From an uncultured Roseovarius sp. (GTDB lineage: Bacteria; Pseudomonadota; Alphaproteobacteria; Rhodobacterales; Rhodobacteraceae): 64,000 nt of DNA. The notes under the pieces were generated by a model. It made no database searches. It saw only the letters and a list, made by a program, of their open reading frames with translations, and had not been told where the DNA came from. The stretch is from the NCBI GenBank assembly GCA_947503145.1, contig CANNCP010000002.1, positions 62,001 to 126,000 on the forward strand, read 5' to 3'. A program made the position numbers and the translations under genes. Shown here in pieces: positions 27,665 to 37,107 of this stretch (position 1 is its first letter; the number at the start of each line of letters is the position of its first letter).

Positions 27665-28741
27665 TCAAGCTCCATAGAGGTTCTTGTCGTGTTTCTCGAT
27701 GATCGCCTGGAACCGGCGGGCAAAGCGTTCATCCGCCTTGGCCTTGGCTTCCAGCACGTCGCGGGCAAACACCATGTGTTCCTCGTGGCTCTCCATCATC
27801 TCGGCCATCTTCTTGTTGGTGGCGGCACCGATACCCGCCATCGCCTGCTGCGCTTCCTTGTCGGTCTCGACGCCGATCTCGTTGATCCGGTGCGCCACGT
27901 CCTGCTGCTGTGCCGTCTTGAGCGACTTGCTCAGCGCATCGTAGAGCACCACGCGCTGCTTGGTATCGGTCTGCAATTTGTTGATCAGCACCATCTGCGT
28001 CGCGGCCTGGTTCTGCAGGCTGTCCACCCAGGTCTTGCCCTTTTCGATATAGCGCTCCAACGTCTGCGATTTGCTCAGCTTGACCTGCTCGGACTGCACC
28101 AGTTCGTTATATTTCGAGTTGAGGTCGGCCAGTTGCGTCTCCAGCTTGGTGCGGGCCGCCGCGTCCGTCTCATTGGCAATCTTCTGCTCCAGCGCGATGA
28201 TATCAGGGTCCATCGCGATGATCTGTGCGCGGATATCCTCCAGTTCACCAACGGTGAATTCCCGCTCGTCCAGCGTCTCGGTCAGGTTCTCGCTGACCTT
28301 GGCCTTGTGCGTCTCCAGCGTGGCAAGCTGGCTTTGCAGCAGCTGTACGATCACGTCGGATTTTGAGATGAGATCCTGCAACTTGTCGTCGATGGTCGCC
28401 GTGCGCACCCGGTCCTGCCGCATCGCATCCGACCTTGATTGGCTGAACAAGCCAACAAAGCTCTCCCAGCCAGTCTTGTTGCGCATCTCGTCGAAATCGC
28501 GAGAAAAGGCGGAGGTGATGTCATCCAGCCCCATGATCAACTCGGCGATATTGGCATTCATCACTTCGGTATGGGCATGCACATCCTCAAGCGAGGCGTT
28601 CTCGATATCCAGAACCGCATCCTCGCCACCCTTGATCTTGGCGCGGGCCGCCTCGATCTGGCTGGTCACTTCGGCGATCTTGGCCTGCGCCGCGCTCACC
28701 TCTTTCTGCGATTCCCGTACCTGCGCGTCCAAATTTGCCAT
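27665..28741 (-). CDS. Long coiled-coil protein, first gene of the AAA+ cassette
   Basis: 358-residue, strongly helical protein. Residues 1-50 (VRESQKEVSAAQAKIAEVTS) and about 95-240 are heptad-like coiled coil, and a basic helical tail (ARRFQAIIEKHDKNLYGA) closes it. No signal peptide, no membrane segment, no cysteine. The layout loosely recalls TelA-type toxic-anion-resistance proteins, but I cannot align it convincingly. ATG 28741 follows CAGGGCG. The next gene begins 62 bp beyond its stop (or overlaps it if TTG is used). Confidence 0.7.
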   Translation of the reverse strand: MANLDAQVRESQKEVSAAQAKIAEVTSQIEAARAKIKGGEDAVLDIENASLEDVHAHTEVMNANIAELIMGLDDITSAFSRDFDEMRNKTGWESFVGLFSQSRSDAMRQDRVRTATIDDKLQDLISKSDVIVQLLQSQLATLETHKAKVSENLTETLDEREFTVGELEDIRAQIIAMDPDIIALEQKIANETDAAARTKLETQLADLNSKYNELVQSEQVKLSKSQTLERYIEKGKTWVDSLQNQAATQMVLINKLQTDTKQRVVLYDALSKSLKTAQQQDVAHRINEIGVETDKEAQQAMAGIGAATNKKMAEMMESHEEHMVFARDVLEAKAKADERFARRFQAIIEKHDKNLYGA

Positions 28742-28838
28742 ATCGCCCTGATCCCCGGATTTTCTGTGCTGCCCTCAATATACGGAGCCGCTGCCCCATT
28801 TGAAATATCACGCGGTACGGAGTCCAATAAAATCCACC

Positions 28839-28861
28839 GCGCGGCAAAGGCTCAGCCGCGC
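28839..28861 (-). terminator. Hairpin downstream of the aminotransferase gene
   Basis: GCGCGGC / GCCGCGC form a 7-bp perfect stem with a 9-nt loop in the 271-bp gap 28742-29012. Read on the minus strand it is followed by TGGATTTTATTG, so it may terminate aminotransferase transcripts before the cassette. The remainder of the gap should hold the cassette promoter; I could not pick it out. Confidence 0.4.
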
Positions 28862-29012
28862 TTGAGTACCCACAACATTGACAGGTCACGCTGCATTTCA
28901 CCTTGAATCCGGTTCCGCAAACAAGACGAAAGGATTTGCTAGAACCGTGATCTGCCCAGATGCACGGCATCGCGATGTTGCCCCCGAACCCCACGCGGCG
29001 GTTGCAGGCGCA

Positions 29013-30335
29013 TCATCCCAGCACGGTGCGGAACGCGGTGCCCAGCTTGTCCACAAGCTCGTCAATCTGGTCTTCGGTCAGGATGAAGGGTGGTGCCAGC
29101 AGCACGTGGTCGCCCCGCTGCCCGTCGATGGTGCCGCCCATCGGATAGCACAGCAGGCCCGCATCGAATGCGGTCTTTTTCAGCGCCTTGTTCACCCCGC
29201 GCGCCGGATCAAACGGTGCCTTGGTCTCGCGATCCTCGACCACTTCCAGCCCGTAGAACATGCCACGCCCGCGAATGTCGCCGATATGCGGATGCTGGTC
29301 AAAGGCCGCGCGCAGCTTGGCCTCCAAAACCCGTCCCAGTTCTGCCGAGCGTTGTGTCAGTCCGCCATCAGTCAGCTTCTTCACCACCGCCAGCCCCGCC
29401 GCACAGGCGACGGGGTGGCCGATATAGGTGTGTCCGTGCTGGAAAAATCCCGAACCCGCGGCAATCGCGTCGTGGATCGCGGCCGAGCACAGCGTCGCAC
29501 CGATCGGCTGATAGCCCGCGCCCAACCCCTTGGCGATGGTCACGATATCGGGGCGCACGCCGTCCTGCTCACAGGCAAAGAGCGTGCCGGTCCGGCCCAT
29601 GCCGCACATCACCTCATCAAGGATCAGCAAGATGCCGTGGCGGTCGCAAATCTCGCGGATCCGTCTGAAATACCCCGGCACTGCAGCCACCGCGCCCAGC
29701 GTGGCACCCACCACAGGCTCGGCGACGAATCCGATCACCGTGTCGGGGCCGACACGTTGCAGTTCCGCCTCCAGTTCGTTCGCGACGCGCAGACCGTAAT
29801 CTTCGGCGCTCTCGCCCTCGCTTTGGTCACGGTAGGCGTAACAGGGCGCGATATGACTGGTGTCGATCATCAGCGGCGCAAACGGCTCCTTGCGCCAGGC
29901 GTTGCCGCCCGTGGCCAATGCGGCCAGCGTGTTGCCGTGATAGCTCTGCCTGCGCGCGATGAACCGTTCGCGCTTTGGCTGGCCGATCTCCAGCATGTAT
30001 TGCCGCGCCAGTTTCAGCGCCGCCTCGATAGCCTCAGACCCGCCCGAAACAAAATAGACCCGGTCGATCCCCTCGGGCGCATGCGCCACCAGAAGATCGG
30101 CCAGTTCTTCGGCAGGTTCCGAGGTGAAAAAGGACGTATGCGCATAGGCCATACGGCCGACCTGTTGCTGAACCGCGGCGATCACATCCGCATCCGAATG
30201 CCCCAGGCACGACACCGCCGCCCCGCCCGACCCGTCAAGATAAGCACGCCCCTCAGTGTCAAAGAGATAGGCCCCCTCACCGCGCGTCGCGAGGCGTGGA
30301 GGGGATTTCGAATGGCGGGGAAAGACATGGCTCAT
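29013..30335 (-). CDS. Class III PLP-dependent aminotransferase
   Basis: 440-residue omega-aminotransferase. The PLP lysine is Lys269 in IVTIAKGLGAGYQPIGA; the PLP nitrogen-binding Asp240 is in LLILDEVMCGMGRTG; VSGGSEAIEAALKLARQY is the phosphate-binding region. Such enzymes move an amino group from a terminal amine (GABA, beta-alanine, taurine, polyamine) to pyruvate or 2-oxoglutarate. It is divergent from an RpiR regulator and a TAXI-TRAP transporter, which together look like an import-and-transaminate unit. The start at 30335 is the only reasonable ATG; AGGACAG is rather distant. Substrate unknown. Confidence 0.87.
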   Translation of the reverse strand: MSHVFPRHSKSPPRLATRGEGAYLFDTEGRAYLDGSGGAAVSCLGHSDADVIAAVQQQVGRMAYAHTSFFTSEPAEELADLLVAHAPEGIDRVYFVSGGSEAIEAALKLARQYMLEIGQPKRERFIARRQSYHGNTLAALATGGNAWRKEPFAPLMIDTSHIAPCYAYRDQSEGESAEDYGLRVANELEAELQRVGPDTVIGFVAEPVVGATLGAVAAVPGYFRRIREICDRHGILLILDEVMCGMGRTGTLFACEQDGVRPDIVTIAKGLGAGYQPIGATLCSAAIHDAIAAGSGFFQHGHTYIGHPVACAAGLAVVKKLTDGGLTQRSAELGRVLEAKLRAAFDQHPHIGDIRGRGMFYGLEVVEDRETKAPFDPARGVNKALKKTAFDAGLLCYPMGGTIDGQRGDHVLLAPPFILTEDQIDELVDKLGTAFRTVLG

Positions 30336-30387
30336 GGCGTATCGCTGTCCTGAAAAATGTGAGTCGCACTCTTTTGCAACCGAGGTA

Positions 30388-30405
30388 ATGAAACATATGA
30401 TTCAT
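30388..30405. promoter_or_regulatory. Candidate RpiR operator in the divergent promoter region
   Basis: ATGAA-N8-TTCAT, an inverted repeat, lies between the divergent aminotransferase and RpiR genes, just upstream of a TTGACA at 30409-30414. RpiR-family sites are usually short dyads of this TGAA..TTCA style. Single copy, so tentative. Confidence 0.3.
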
Positions 30406-30468
30406 AACTTGACAAGATATGGAACAGTTGAAACACTCCACTTTCGTCACCTTGGGAGGGGGTATTTG

Positions 30469-31341
30469 TTGGACGGTACATTCGCACATCGGCTGGCAAC
30501 GAAATATGAGCAGCTGAGTGATCGGCTGCGGCAGGCAGGCGATTATGTGATAGCCAATCCGCTTAATACCGCGACGCGCAGCCTGCGGGCCATCGCGGCC
30601 GAGGCAGCCCTCCCGCCGGCCACGTTCTCGCGTCTGGCACGACGGCTGGGATACGATTCATTCGAAATTCTGCGCGACGAGATGCGCACGCGGATCGACC
30701 GGCAGATCGACCTCCAAAGCCACAGCTTCGCCGACCGGGCGCGGCGGCTTCAGCACGACCAGTCCACTGGGGATCTTGACTTTCTCAGTGCGCATCGCGA
30801 CGCTTGTCTGGCAAATGTGCAAGCCCTCGCAGTGGGCGTGGATCACGATCTTCTGGAATCGACAGTCGATCGTCTGCACCGATCACGACGAGTCCTTCTG
30901 CTAGGCGCATTGGGGTCAACAGGGATCGTTCAACACATGTCATACATGGCGAACTTCCTGACCGACAACTGGCACATGGCCGGGCGTATGGGGGCGTCTG
31001 TCGGCAGCGCGCTGACCGGTCTGGGGCGCGACGATTCTCTGGTCATCGTGACCAAGCCCCCCTTTGCCCGCAAATCCATTCTCGCCGCCCAGCAGGCTCG
31101 CGAACTGGGTGTCTTTGTGGTGGTGATCACCGACAGCCATACCTGTCCGGCGCTGGCCACAGCCGACGCGGGGCTACTGGTGCCCACAAGGAGCCCGCAT
31201 TTCTTTTCGTCCTATGTGGCGACACTCTTTCTGGTCGAGACGATAATCGGCATGCTCGCCGGGCGCAGCGGCTCCGAAGCCGCAGCCCGCATCGCCGAGG
31301 TCGAAACCCGAAACCGCAAGTTCGAAGAGGCTGGCGGCTGA
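30469..31341 (+). CDS. RpiR-family regulator (HTH plus SIS domain)
   Basis: 290-residue regulator. The N-terminal RpiR HTH is in [20 protein letters not shown]; a SIS sugar-isomerase-like domain fills the middle ([19 protein letters not shown]). The start is TTG: GGGAGGGGG at 30454-30462 lies 6 nt before TTG 30469 and 3 nt before TTG 30466, while the frame upstream (from 30334) encodes a sequence unlike the family and would overlap the aminotransferase start. It likely controls the divergent aminotransferase and the TRAP operon that follows 40 bp downstream. Confidence 0.8.
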   Translation: MDGTFAHRLATKYEQLSDRLRQAGDYVIANPLNTATRSLRAIAAEAALPPATFSRLARRLGYDSFEILRDEMRTRIDRQIDLQSHSFADRARRLQHDQSTGDLDFLSAHRDACLANVQALAVGVDHDLLESTVDRLHRSRRVLLLGALGSTGIVQHMSYMANFLTDNWHMAGRMGASVGSALTGLGRDDSLVIVTKPPFARKSILAAQQARELGVFVVVITDSHTCPALATADAGLLVPTRSPHFFSSYVATLFLVETIIGMLAGRSGSEAAARIAEVETRNRKFEEAGG

Positions 31342-31381
31342 CACGAAATCTACGGACATCAACAGGAAAAAGGAGAAAATG

Positions 31382-32350
31382 ATGTTTTCCAAGTTCAAAT
31401 TTACCATGACAGGCGTTGCGATGGCGACGCTGATGGCCCCGGCGGCCTATGCCGAGGAGTTCATCACCATCGGCACCGGTGGCGTCACCGGCGTCTACTA
31501 CCCCACCGGCGGTGCGATCTGCCGTCTGGTCAACAAGGATCGCAAGGAACACGGCATCCGCTGCTCGGTCGAATCGACCGGCGGCTCGGTCTACAACCTC
31601 AAGACCATCCGCGCCGGCGAACTGGAATTCGGCGTTGCGCAATCCGACTGGCAGTACCACGCCTATAACGGCACATCGAGCTTTTCCGACGATGGCGCCT
31701 TTGAGGGCCTGCGCGCCGTGTTTTCGGTCCATCCCGAACCCTTTACCGTCGTGGCGCGCGCTGACAGCGGCGTAAAGACCTTTGACGACCTCAAGGGCAA
31801 GCGCGTCAACATCGGCAACCCCGGCTCGGGCCAGCGCGGCACGATAGAAGTGCTGCTGGAAGCAAAAGGCTGGACCACGGATGATTTCGAACTGGCGACA
31901 GAGCTGAAAGCAGTCGAGCAGAGCGCGGCGCTCTGCGACAACCAGATCGACGCAATGGTCTATACCGTCGGCCACCCCTCGGGTTCGATCCAGGAGGCAA
32001 CCACTGCCTGTGACAGCGTTCTGGTGGATGTAAGCGGTGACGTTGTGGACAAGCTGGTGGCAGATAACTCGTTCTACCGTACCGCCACCATTCCCGGCGG
32101 CATGTATCGCGGCAATGACGAAGACACCCAGACTTTCGGCGTCGGCGCGACCTTCGTGACCTCTTCGGATGTAAGCGATGAAGCCGTCTATGCGGTCGTC
32201 AGCGCAGTCTTCGACAACTTCGACGCCTTCACCGGCCTGCACCCTGCCTTCGCCAATCTCGTCCCCGAAGAAATGGCGACCGCTGGTCTGTCGGCGCCGC
32301 TGCATGACGGCGCAGCAAAATACTATCGCGAAAAGGGTTGGATCGAGTAA
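31382..32350 (+). CDS. TAXI-family TRAP transporter solute-binding protein
   Basis: 322-residue periplasmic receptor of the TAXI group. A Sec signal peptide ends AYA near residue 22; [20 protein letters not shown] is the N-terminal TAXI hallmark and [15 protein letters not shown] the ligand-site segment. AGGAG lies 6 nt before ATG 32382-minus-1000, that is ATG 31382, and only 3 nt before the alternative ATG 31379. It works with the fused TRAP permease downstream. TAXI proteins are known for dicarboxylates and amino acids such as glutamate; here the ligand is unknown. Confidence 0.88.
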   Translation: MFSKFKFTMTGVAMATLMAPAAYAEEFITIGTGGVTGVYYPTGGAICRLVNKDRKEHGIRCSVESTGGSVYNLKTIRAGELEFGVAQSDWQYHAYNGTSSFSDDGAFEGLRAVFSVHPEPFTVVARADSGVKTFDDLKGKRVNIGNPGSGQRGTIEVLLEAKGWTTDDFELATELKAVEQSAALCDNQIDAMVYTVGHPSGSIQEATTACDSVLVDVSGDVVDKLVADNSFYRTATIPGGMYRGNDEDTQTFGVGATFVTSSDVSDEAVYAVVSAVFDNFDAFTGLHPAFANLVPEEMATAGLSAPLHDGAAKYYREKGWIE

Positions 32351-32370
32351 TCTTGCCTGATCCGAATCTC

Positions 32371-32398
32371 GGCGGGGGCGGCATCAGCGGCCCCTGCC
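32371..32398 (+). terminator. Stem-loop between TAXI receptor and TRAP permease genes
   Basis: GGCGGGGGC pairs with GCCCCTGCC over 9 bp with one G-U pair and a 10-nt loop. No T-run follows. It sits in the 123-bp gap after the receptor gene and could stabilise or attenuate the message as proposed for the other binding-protein genes here. Confidence 0.45.
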
Positions 32399-32473
32399 AA
32401 CCAACCTAACGCCTGAACAAGCAACAAAAACAAGCGGCGCAATAAATACGCAGCGGGACAGGGAGACGATTGG

Positions 32474-35083
32474 ATGGTCGACGACAAGCAGGGCAAAGGC
32501 CCTCTGAGCGAAGCGGAACTACAGGATCTGGTCGCCTCGTCCGATGCGGGGGGGCGCAATCCGTCCTCTACCGGCGTCGCGATACTGCTGGCCATCGTGG
32601 CCGTGGTCTGGTCGGTCTTCCAGGTACTGCTGGCATCGCCGGTCTCCAACTACGTGCTGCCGGGCGACGTAATCAACAATTCACGCCAGATTCACCTCGC
32701 CTTTGCCGTCTTTCTCGTCTTCATGGCCTACCCGGCGCTGAAATCCAGCCCGCGCACCTATATTCCCATTCATGATTGGATCATGGGCATCGTCGGCACG
32801 GTGATCTCGCTCTACGGGTATATTGTCTATGACAAGATCGTCAGCAATGGCGGGCTCGCCGATGACACCGACAAATGGGTGGCGCTGGTCGGCCTGATCC
32901 TTCTCTTCGAGGGCGCGCGCCGCGCGCTCGGACCCGCGATGGCGATCATCGCCACGATCTTTCTCTCATACGTCTTCTTTGGCGCGTCCGAATGGGTGCC
33001 CGAAGTCATTCGCTGGAAGGGCGCATCGCTGCAAAAGGCGATGAGCCATATGTGGATCACGTCAGAGGGCGTGTTCGGCATCGCACTGGGCGTGTCGACC
33101 AAGTTCGTCTTCCTCTTTGTCCTCTTCGGCGCATTGCTGGAGAAGGCGGGAGCCGGCAACTACTTTATCAAGATGGCGTTCGGCGCGTTGGGCCACCTGC
33201 GCGGCGGCCCGGCCAAGGCGGCTGTCGTCGGCTCGGCTGCGACCGGCCTGATTTCCGGCTCTTCCATCGCCAACGTGGTGACCACCGGCACATTCACCAT
33301 CCCGCTGATGAAGCGGGTCGGGTTCAGTTCCGAAAAGGCGGGCGCGGTCGAAGTGGCCTCTTCGGTCAACGGCCAGATCATGCCCCCAGTGATGGGGGCT
33401 GCGGCCTTTCTGATGGTGGAATATGTCGGCATCTCCTACCTTGAGGTGATCACCCATGCCTTCCTGCCGGCCGCAATCTCCTACATCGCGCTGATCTATA
33501 TCGTCCATCTGGAAGCGGTGAAGAACAACATGCCGACGCTGGGCAACCGCGTCGTGTCGATGGGCAAGACCATCGGCGGCATGGCGGCGTTCTTTGTTGC
33601 GTTCGCAGGGCTCTGCTACGGGGTGCAATACCCGGTCCGCTGGATTGTGGCGATGACCGACAACTCGGGACTGGTGCTGTCCGCGCTGATCGTGCTGGCC
33701 TATATCGCGCTGCTGTGGCTCGCGTCCAAGGGCCCCGATCTGGAACCGGATGATCCAAGCGCCCCGGAGGTCGAACTGCCCGTCGTGGGCGAAATCTACA
33801 AATCCGGCCTCTACTACCTTCTGCCGATCGTCGTGCTGGTCTACTTCCTGATGATCGAACAGAAATCGCCCGGCCTCTCCGCCTTCTGGGCAACGACGCT
33901 GCTGTTTGTGATCCTGCTGACCCAGCGCCCGCTCAAGGCGATGTTCCGCGGCGCGGGCGAAGTGGGCGATCACCTCAAGTCCGGCCTGATCGACCTCTGG
34001 CAGGGCCTCATTGACGGAGCGCGCAACATGATCGGTATCGGCCTCGCCACAGCGACGGCGGGTGTGATCGTGGGCACCGTGACGCTGACCGGCGTGGGCC
34101 AGGTCATGGCCGATCTGGTCGAATTCATGTCAGGCGGCAACCTCATCCTGATGCTGGTCATGGTCGGGCTGCTCAGCCTGATCCTCGGGATGGGCCTGCC
34201 GACCACGGCCAACTACATCGTCGTCAGTTCGCTGATGGCGGGGGTAGTGGTGCAACTCGGCGCGCAGTCGGGCCTGATCGTGCCGCTGATCGCGGTACAC
34301 CTCTTCGTGTTCTACTTCGGCATCATGGCGGACGTGACGCCACCTGTGGGGCTGGCCAGCTTTGCCGCCGCCGCCGTGTCGGGCGGGGACGCGATCAAGA
34401 CCGGGTTCATCGCGTTTTTCTACTCCTTGCGCACCGTGGCATTGCCTTTCGTCTTTATCTTCAACACCGACCTGTTGCTGATCGACGTGACCTGGACAGA
34501 AGGAATACTGGTGGCCATATCGGCGACCATCGCGATCCTGGTGTTCACCGCAGGCACAATGAACCACTTCCTGGTCAAGAACCGTCTATACGAGAGTGTG
34601 GCCCTCATCCTGGTCGCCTTCCTGCTGTTCCGGCCGGACTATGTGATGGACCGGCTGCAGCCGCCGTTCCAGTTCCTTGAGCCGACCGCATTGGAGCAGG
34701 CTCTCGATGCCGCACAGCCCGGTGACGAGGTTCGGGTGATCGTCGTCGGTCCCGATTTCAACACCGGCAAGATGGCCGAAACCGCGTTGCAAATGTCCAT
34801 CATGGACGAAGGATCGGGCGCGGAGCGACTGGAAGCCTTCGGCCTGATCACGATCGTAGAGGACGGAACAGTGAAACTGGATGAGCCGATGTTCGGCACG
34901 CCCTTTGCCGACAACCTTCAGGGCTTCGACTTCTACGGCGACACTCCGGTGACGCTGACAACGGTCAAGGCTTCGGCAGACCAGATGCCCAAGGAACTTG
35001 TATTTATCCCGGCCCTGCTGCTACTGGCCCTCGTCGCCATGCTGCAACGCGGCCGCATGACCAAAGAAGGAGTGCCCGCATGA
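32474..35083 (+). CDS. Fused TRAP transporter permease (TAXI-type, DctQM fusion)
   Basis: 869-residue integral membrane protein combining the small and large TRAP subunits: about four hydrophobic segments in residues 35-160, then the DctM-like large subunit (GSAATGLISGSSIANVVTTG, GMGLPTTANYIVVSSLMAG). After the last cluster of membrane spans, residues about 740-840 form a soluble segment (EQALDAAQPGDEVRVIVVG) that I take to be the DUF3394-type tail, followed by a final hydrophobic anchor. CAGGGAGA precedes the ATG. It overlaps the uspA gene by 4 bp. Confidence 0.88.
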   Translation: MVDDKQGKGPLSEAELQDLVASSDAGGRNPSSTGVAILLAIVAVVWSVFQVLLASPVSNYVLPGDVINNSRQIHLAFAVFLVFMAYPALKSSPRTYIPIHDWIMGIVGTVISLYGYIVYDKIVSNGGLADDTDKWVALVGLILLFEGARRALGPAMAIIATIFLSYVFFGASEWVPEVIRWKGASLQKAMSHMWITSEGVFGIALGVSTKFVFLFVLFGALLEKAGAGNYFIKMAFGALGHLRGGPAKAAVVGSAATGLISGSSIANVVTTGTFTIPLMKRVGFSSEKAGAVEVASSVNGQIMPPVMGAAAFLMVEYVGISYLEVITHAFLPAAISYIALIYIVHLEAVKNNMPTLGNRVVSMGKTIGGMAAFFVAFAGLCYGVQYPVRWIVAMTDNSGLVLSALIVLAYIALLWLASKGPDLEPDDPSAPEVELPVVGEIYKSGLYYLLPIVVLVYFLMIEQKSPGLSAFWATTLLFVILLTQRPLKAMFRGAGEVGDHLKSGLIDLWQGLIDGARNMIGIGLATATAGVIVGTVTLTGVGQVMADLVEFMSGGNLILMLVMVGLLSLILGMGLPTTANYIVVSSLMAGVVVQLGAQSGLIVPLIAVHLFVFYFGIMADVTPPVGLASFAAAAVSGGDAIKTGFIAFFYSLRTVALPFVFIFNTDLLLIDVTWTEGILVAISATIAILVFTAGTMNHFLVKNRLYESVALILVAFLLFRPDYVMDRLQPPFQFLEPTALEQALDAAQPGDEVRVIVVGPDFNTGKMAETALQMSIMDEGSGAERLEAFGLITIVEDGTVKLDEPMFGTPFADNLQGFDFYGDTPVTLTTVKASADQMPKELVFIPALLLLALVAMLQRGRMTKEGVPA

Positions 35084-35520
35084 CCCAGAGTGGAAAACCC
35101 GTCCTTTGTGCCGTCGACGTCAGCAACAAGGGGCTTGACAATATCGTGCTGCGCGAGGCCGCACGCATGGCCAAGATCAACGATGCCCAACTTGATGTGA
35201 TCACCGTCCTTCCCGATCTGGGGATGAGCGTCGTGGGCGGCTATTTTGAAAAGGATCATCACGAAAAGGCGCGCGTACAGGCGGGCATTCTGATGCGCGA
35301 TCTGATCACGCAGGTGCTGGGCGAAGAGGCCAACACATCCATCCGGCACATCGTCGCCACCGGCAGCGCCTACGAGGAAATCCTCAGGGCCGCCAAGGCA
35401 GCAGGGACCGGGCTGATCGTCATCGGCGCACACAAGCCGGATCTGCACGACTTCCTGCTTGGCCCCAACGCAGCGCGCGTGGTTCGCCACGCCAAATGTT
35501 CGGTCTATGTGGTGCGGTAG
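35080..35520 (+). CDS. UspA-domain universal stress protein coupled to the TRAP transporter
   Basis: 146-residue cytoplasmic UspA protein. The ATP-binding motif G-x2-G-x9-G-[S/T] is recognisable as GAHKPDLHDFLLGPNAARVV, with Asn in place of Ser/Thr. It starts inside the TRAP permease stop (ATGA), so it is coupled to the transporter. In the ectoine TRAP system TeaABC, the analogous UspA protein TeaD tunes transport; a similar regulatory role is likely here. Confidence 0.85.
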   Translation: MTQSGKPVLCAVDVSNKGLDNIVLREAARMAKINDAQLDVITVLPDLGMSVVGGYFEKDHHEKARVQAGILMRDLITQVLGEEANTSIRHIVATGSAYEEILRAAKAAGTGLIVIGAHKPDLHDFLLGPNAARVVRHAKCSVYVVR

Positions 35521-35546
35521 TCCCGCGCAGTCATGAAACGACGAAA

Positions 35547-35571
35547 GGGCGCATTTCGGTGCGCCTTTTTT
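35547..35571 (+). terminator. Intrinsic terminator after the TRAP-uspA operon
   Basis: GGCGCA / TGCGCC stem with loop TTTCGG, preceded by AAAG and followed by six T. It lies between convergent uspA and manC genes, and the AAA/TTT flanks would let it work in both directions. Confidence 0.85.
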
Positions 35572-35619
35572 GTGGCGCGCCCACCTGCGCCGCCCACCAG
35601 GCAGTCTGCCCCTGACAGG

Positions 35620-37068
35620 TCAGGTCCGGGCATAGACGTCCTCGTAGCGGATGATGTCGTCCTCACCGAGGTAGCTGCCGGTCTGGACCTCGATCAGGAC
35701 CATCTCCAGCTTGCCGGGGTTTTCCATGCGGTGCACAGCACCAAGCGGGATATAGACGCTCTCGTTCTCGCCGATCAGCCGCACGTCATCATCCACCGTC
35801 ACCCTGGCCGTACCCTGCACGACGATCCAGTGCTCGGAGCGGTGGTGGTGGCTTTGCAGGCTCAGCGCCGCGCCGGGCTTGACCACGATGCGCTTGACCT
35901 GAAACCGCTCGCCAATGACCAGGCTCTCGAACCAGCCCCAGGGGCGGTGATCGACCGGAAGCTCGGTGGCCTGTTTCGCGCCGCGCGCCTTCAGCGCCGC
36001 CACGGCCTCTTTCACCCGCTGGCTGTCACCGCGTCGGGCCACGATCACTGCATCCGGCATCGCCACCGCGATCATATCCTCCAGACCGATCCCGACCAGT
36101 TCCTGCGCGTCATGTTCGGAGCGTAGAAGCGTACCCGCGCAGCCCAGCGCCGTGGCGTTCGCCGACAACACATTACCGTCGCCGTCCGGGCCGCTTTCCA
36201 GCCAGACCGCGTTCCAGTCGCCCAGATCGGACCAACCTGCGTCAAACGGCATCACGGCAAGGTTGTCGGCATGTTCCATGATCGCATAATCCATCGAGTC
36301 CGCGGGCACATCAGCCCAGGCATCCGCATCCAGCCGCGTGAACCCCAGGTCGTCCCTGGCCCCGTCCACGGCCGCGCGCACCGGCGCGATCATGTCGGGC
36401 GCATGGGCCTCGAATGCGGCGATTACAGCGCGCGCCGACAACAGGAATATCCCGGCGTTCCACAGGTAGCTACCTGCATCCAGCATCTCCTCGGCGCGCG
36501 TCGCGTCGGGCTTTTCCACGAACCGTGCCAGTGCTTGCGGGACGCGCGCGCCCGCATCCGCCCCCTCTGCCAGTTCCAGCCAGCCATAGCCGGTCTCGGC
36601 GCGTGTCGGAGCGATCCCGAACGTCACCAGATCGCCCGCCGCCGCGCGCGGCGCTGCCTCCTGCACGGCCGCGCGGAACGCATCAGCGTCGGGGATGACA
36701 TGATCCGATGGTGCCACCAGCATCAGCGCATCTTCGTCGCGTGCCGTCAGCCACAGCGCGGCGGCCAGCACGGCGGGCGCAGTGTTGCGCCCCTCGGGCT
36801 CGATCAGCACGCCCTGCGCCTGCATCCTCGCACCTGCGAGCTGCTCCAGCACGATAAAGCGAAACGGCTCGCCGGTCAGGATTACCGGTGCCGCAAAGCC
36901 CGCCCCCGTGAGCCGCTTTACCGACGCCTGAAAGAGCGTGTCGTCACCGATCAGCGACGCAAACTGCTTGGGAAAGCTTTGACGTGACAGCGGCCAGAGC
37001 CGCGTGCCGGAACCGCCGCACAGGATCACCGGGTGAATTACACGCTGGATGGGGGGCGTATCAGTCAT
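35620..37068 (-). CDS. manC: Mannose-1-phosphate guanylyltransferase / mannose-6-phosphate isomerase
   Basis: 482-residue bifunctional type II PMI/GMP enzyme making GDP-mannose. The N-terminal nucleotidyltransferase has GGSGTRLWPLSR near residue 18 and FVEKP near 185; the C-terminal cupin isomerase has QSHHHRSEHWIVVQGTARV. Full length for the family. Last of three co-directional genes gmd-fcl-manC, 39 bp after fcl. Phosphomannomutase (manB/algC) is not in the window. Confidence 0.93.
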   Translation of the reverse strand: MTDTPPIQRVIHPVILCGGSGTRLWPLSRQSFPKQFASLIGDDTLFQASVKRLTGAGFAAPVILTGEPFRFIVLEQLAGARMQAQGVLIEPEGRNTAPAVLAAALWLTARDEDALMLVAPSDHVIPDADAFRAAVQEAAPRAAAGDLVTFGIAPTRAETGYGWLELAEGADAGARVPQALARFVEKPDATRAEEMLDAGSYLWNAGIFLLSARAVIAAFEAHAPDMIAPVRAAVDGARDDLGFTRLDADAWADVPADSMDYAIMEHADNLAVMPFDAGWSDLGDWNAVWLESGPDGDGNVLSANATALGCAGTLLRSEHDAQELVGIGLEDMIAVAMPDAVIVARRGDSQRVKEAVAALKARGAKQATELPVDHRPWGWFESLVIGERFQVKRIVVKPGAALSLQSHHHRSEHWIVVQGTARVTVDDDVRLIGENESVYIPLGAVHRMENPGKLEMVLIEVQTGSYLGEDDIIRYEDVYART

Positions 37069-37107
37069 GACACATGCCGCGTCACAATTTGGTTGTCACA
37101 TTGCAAT

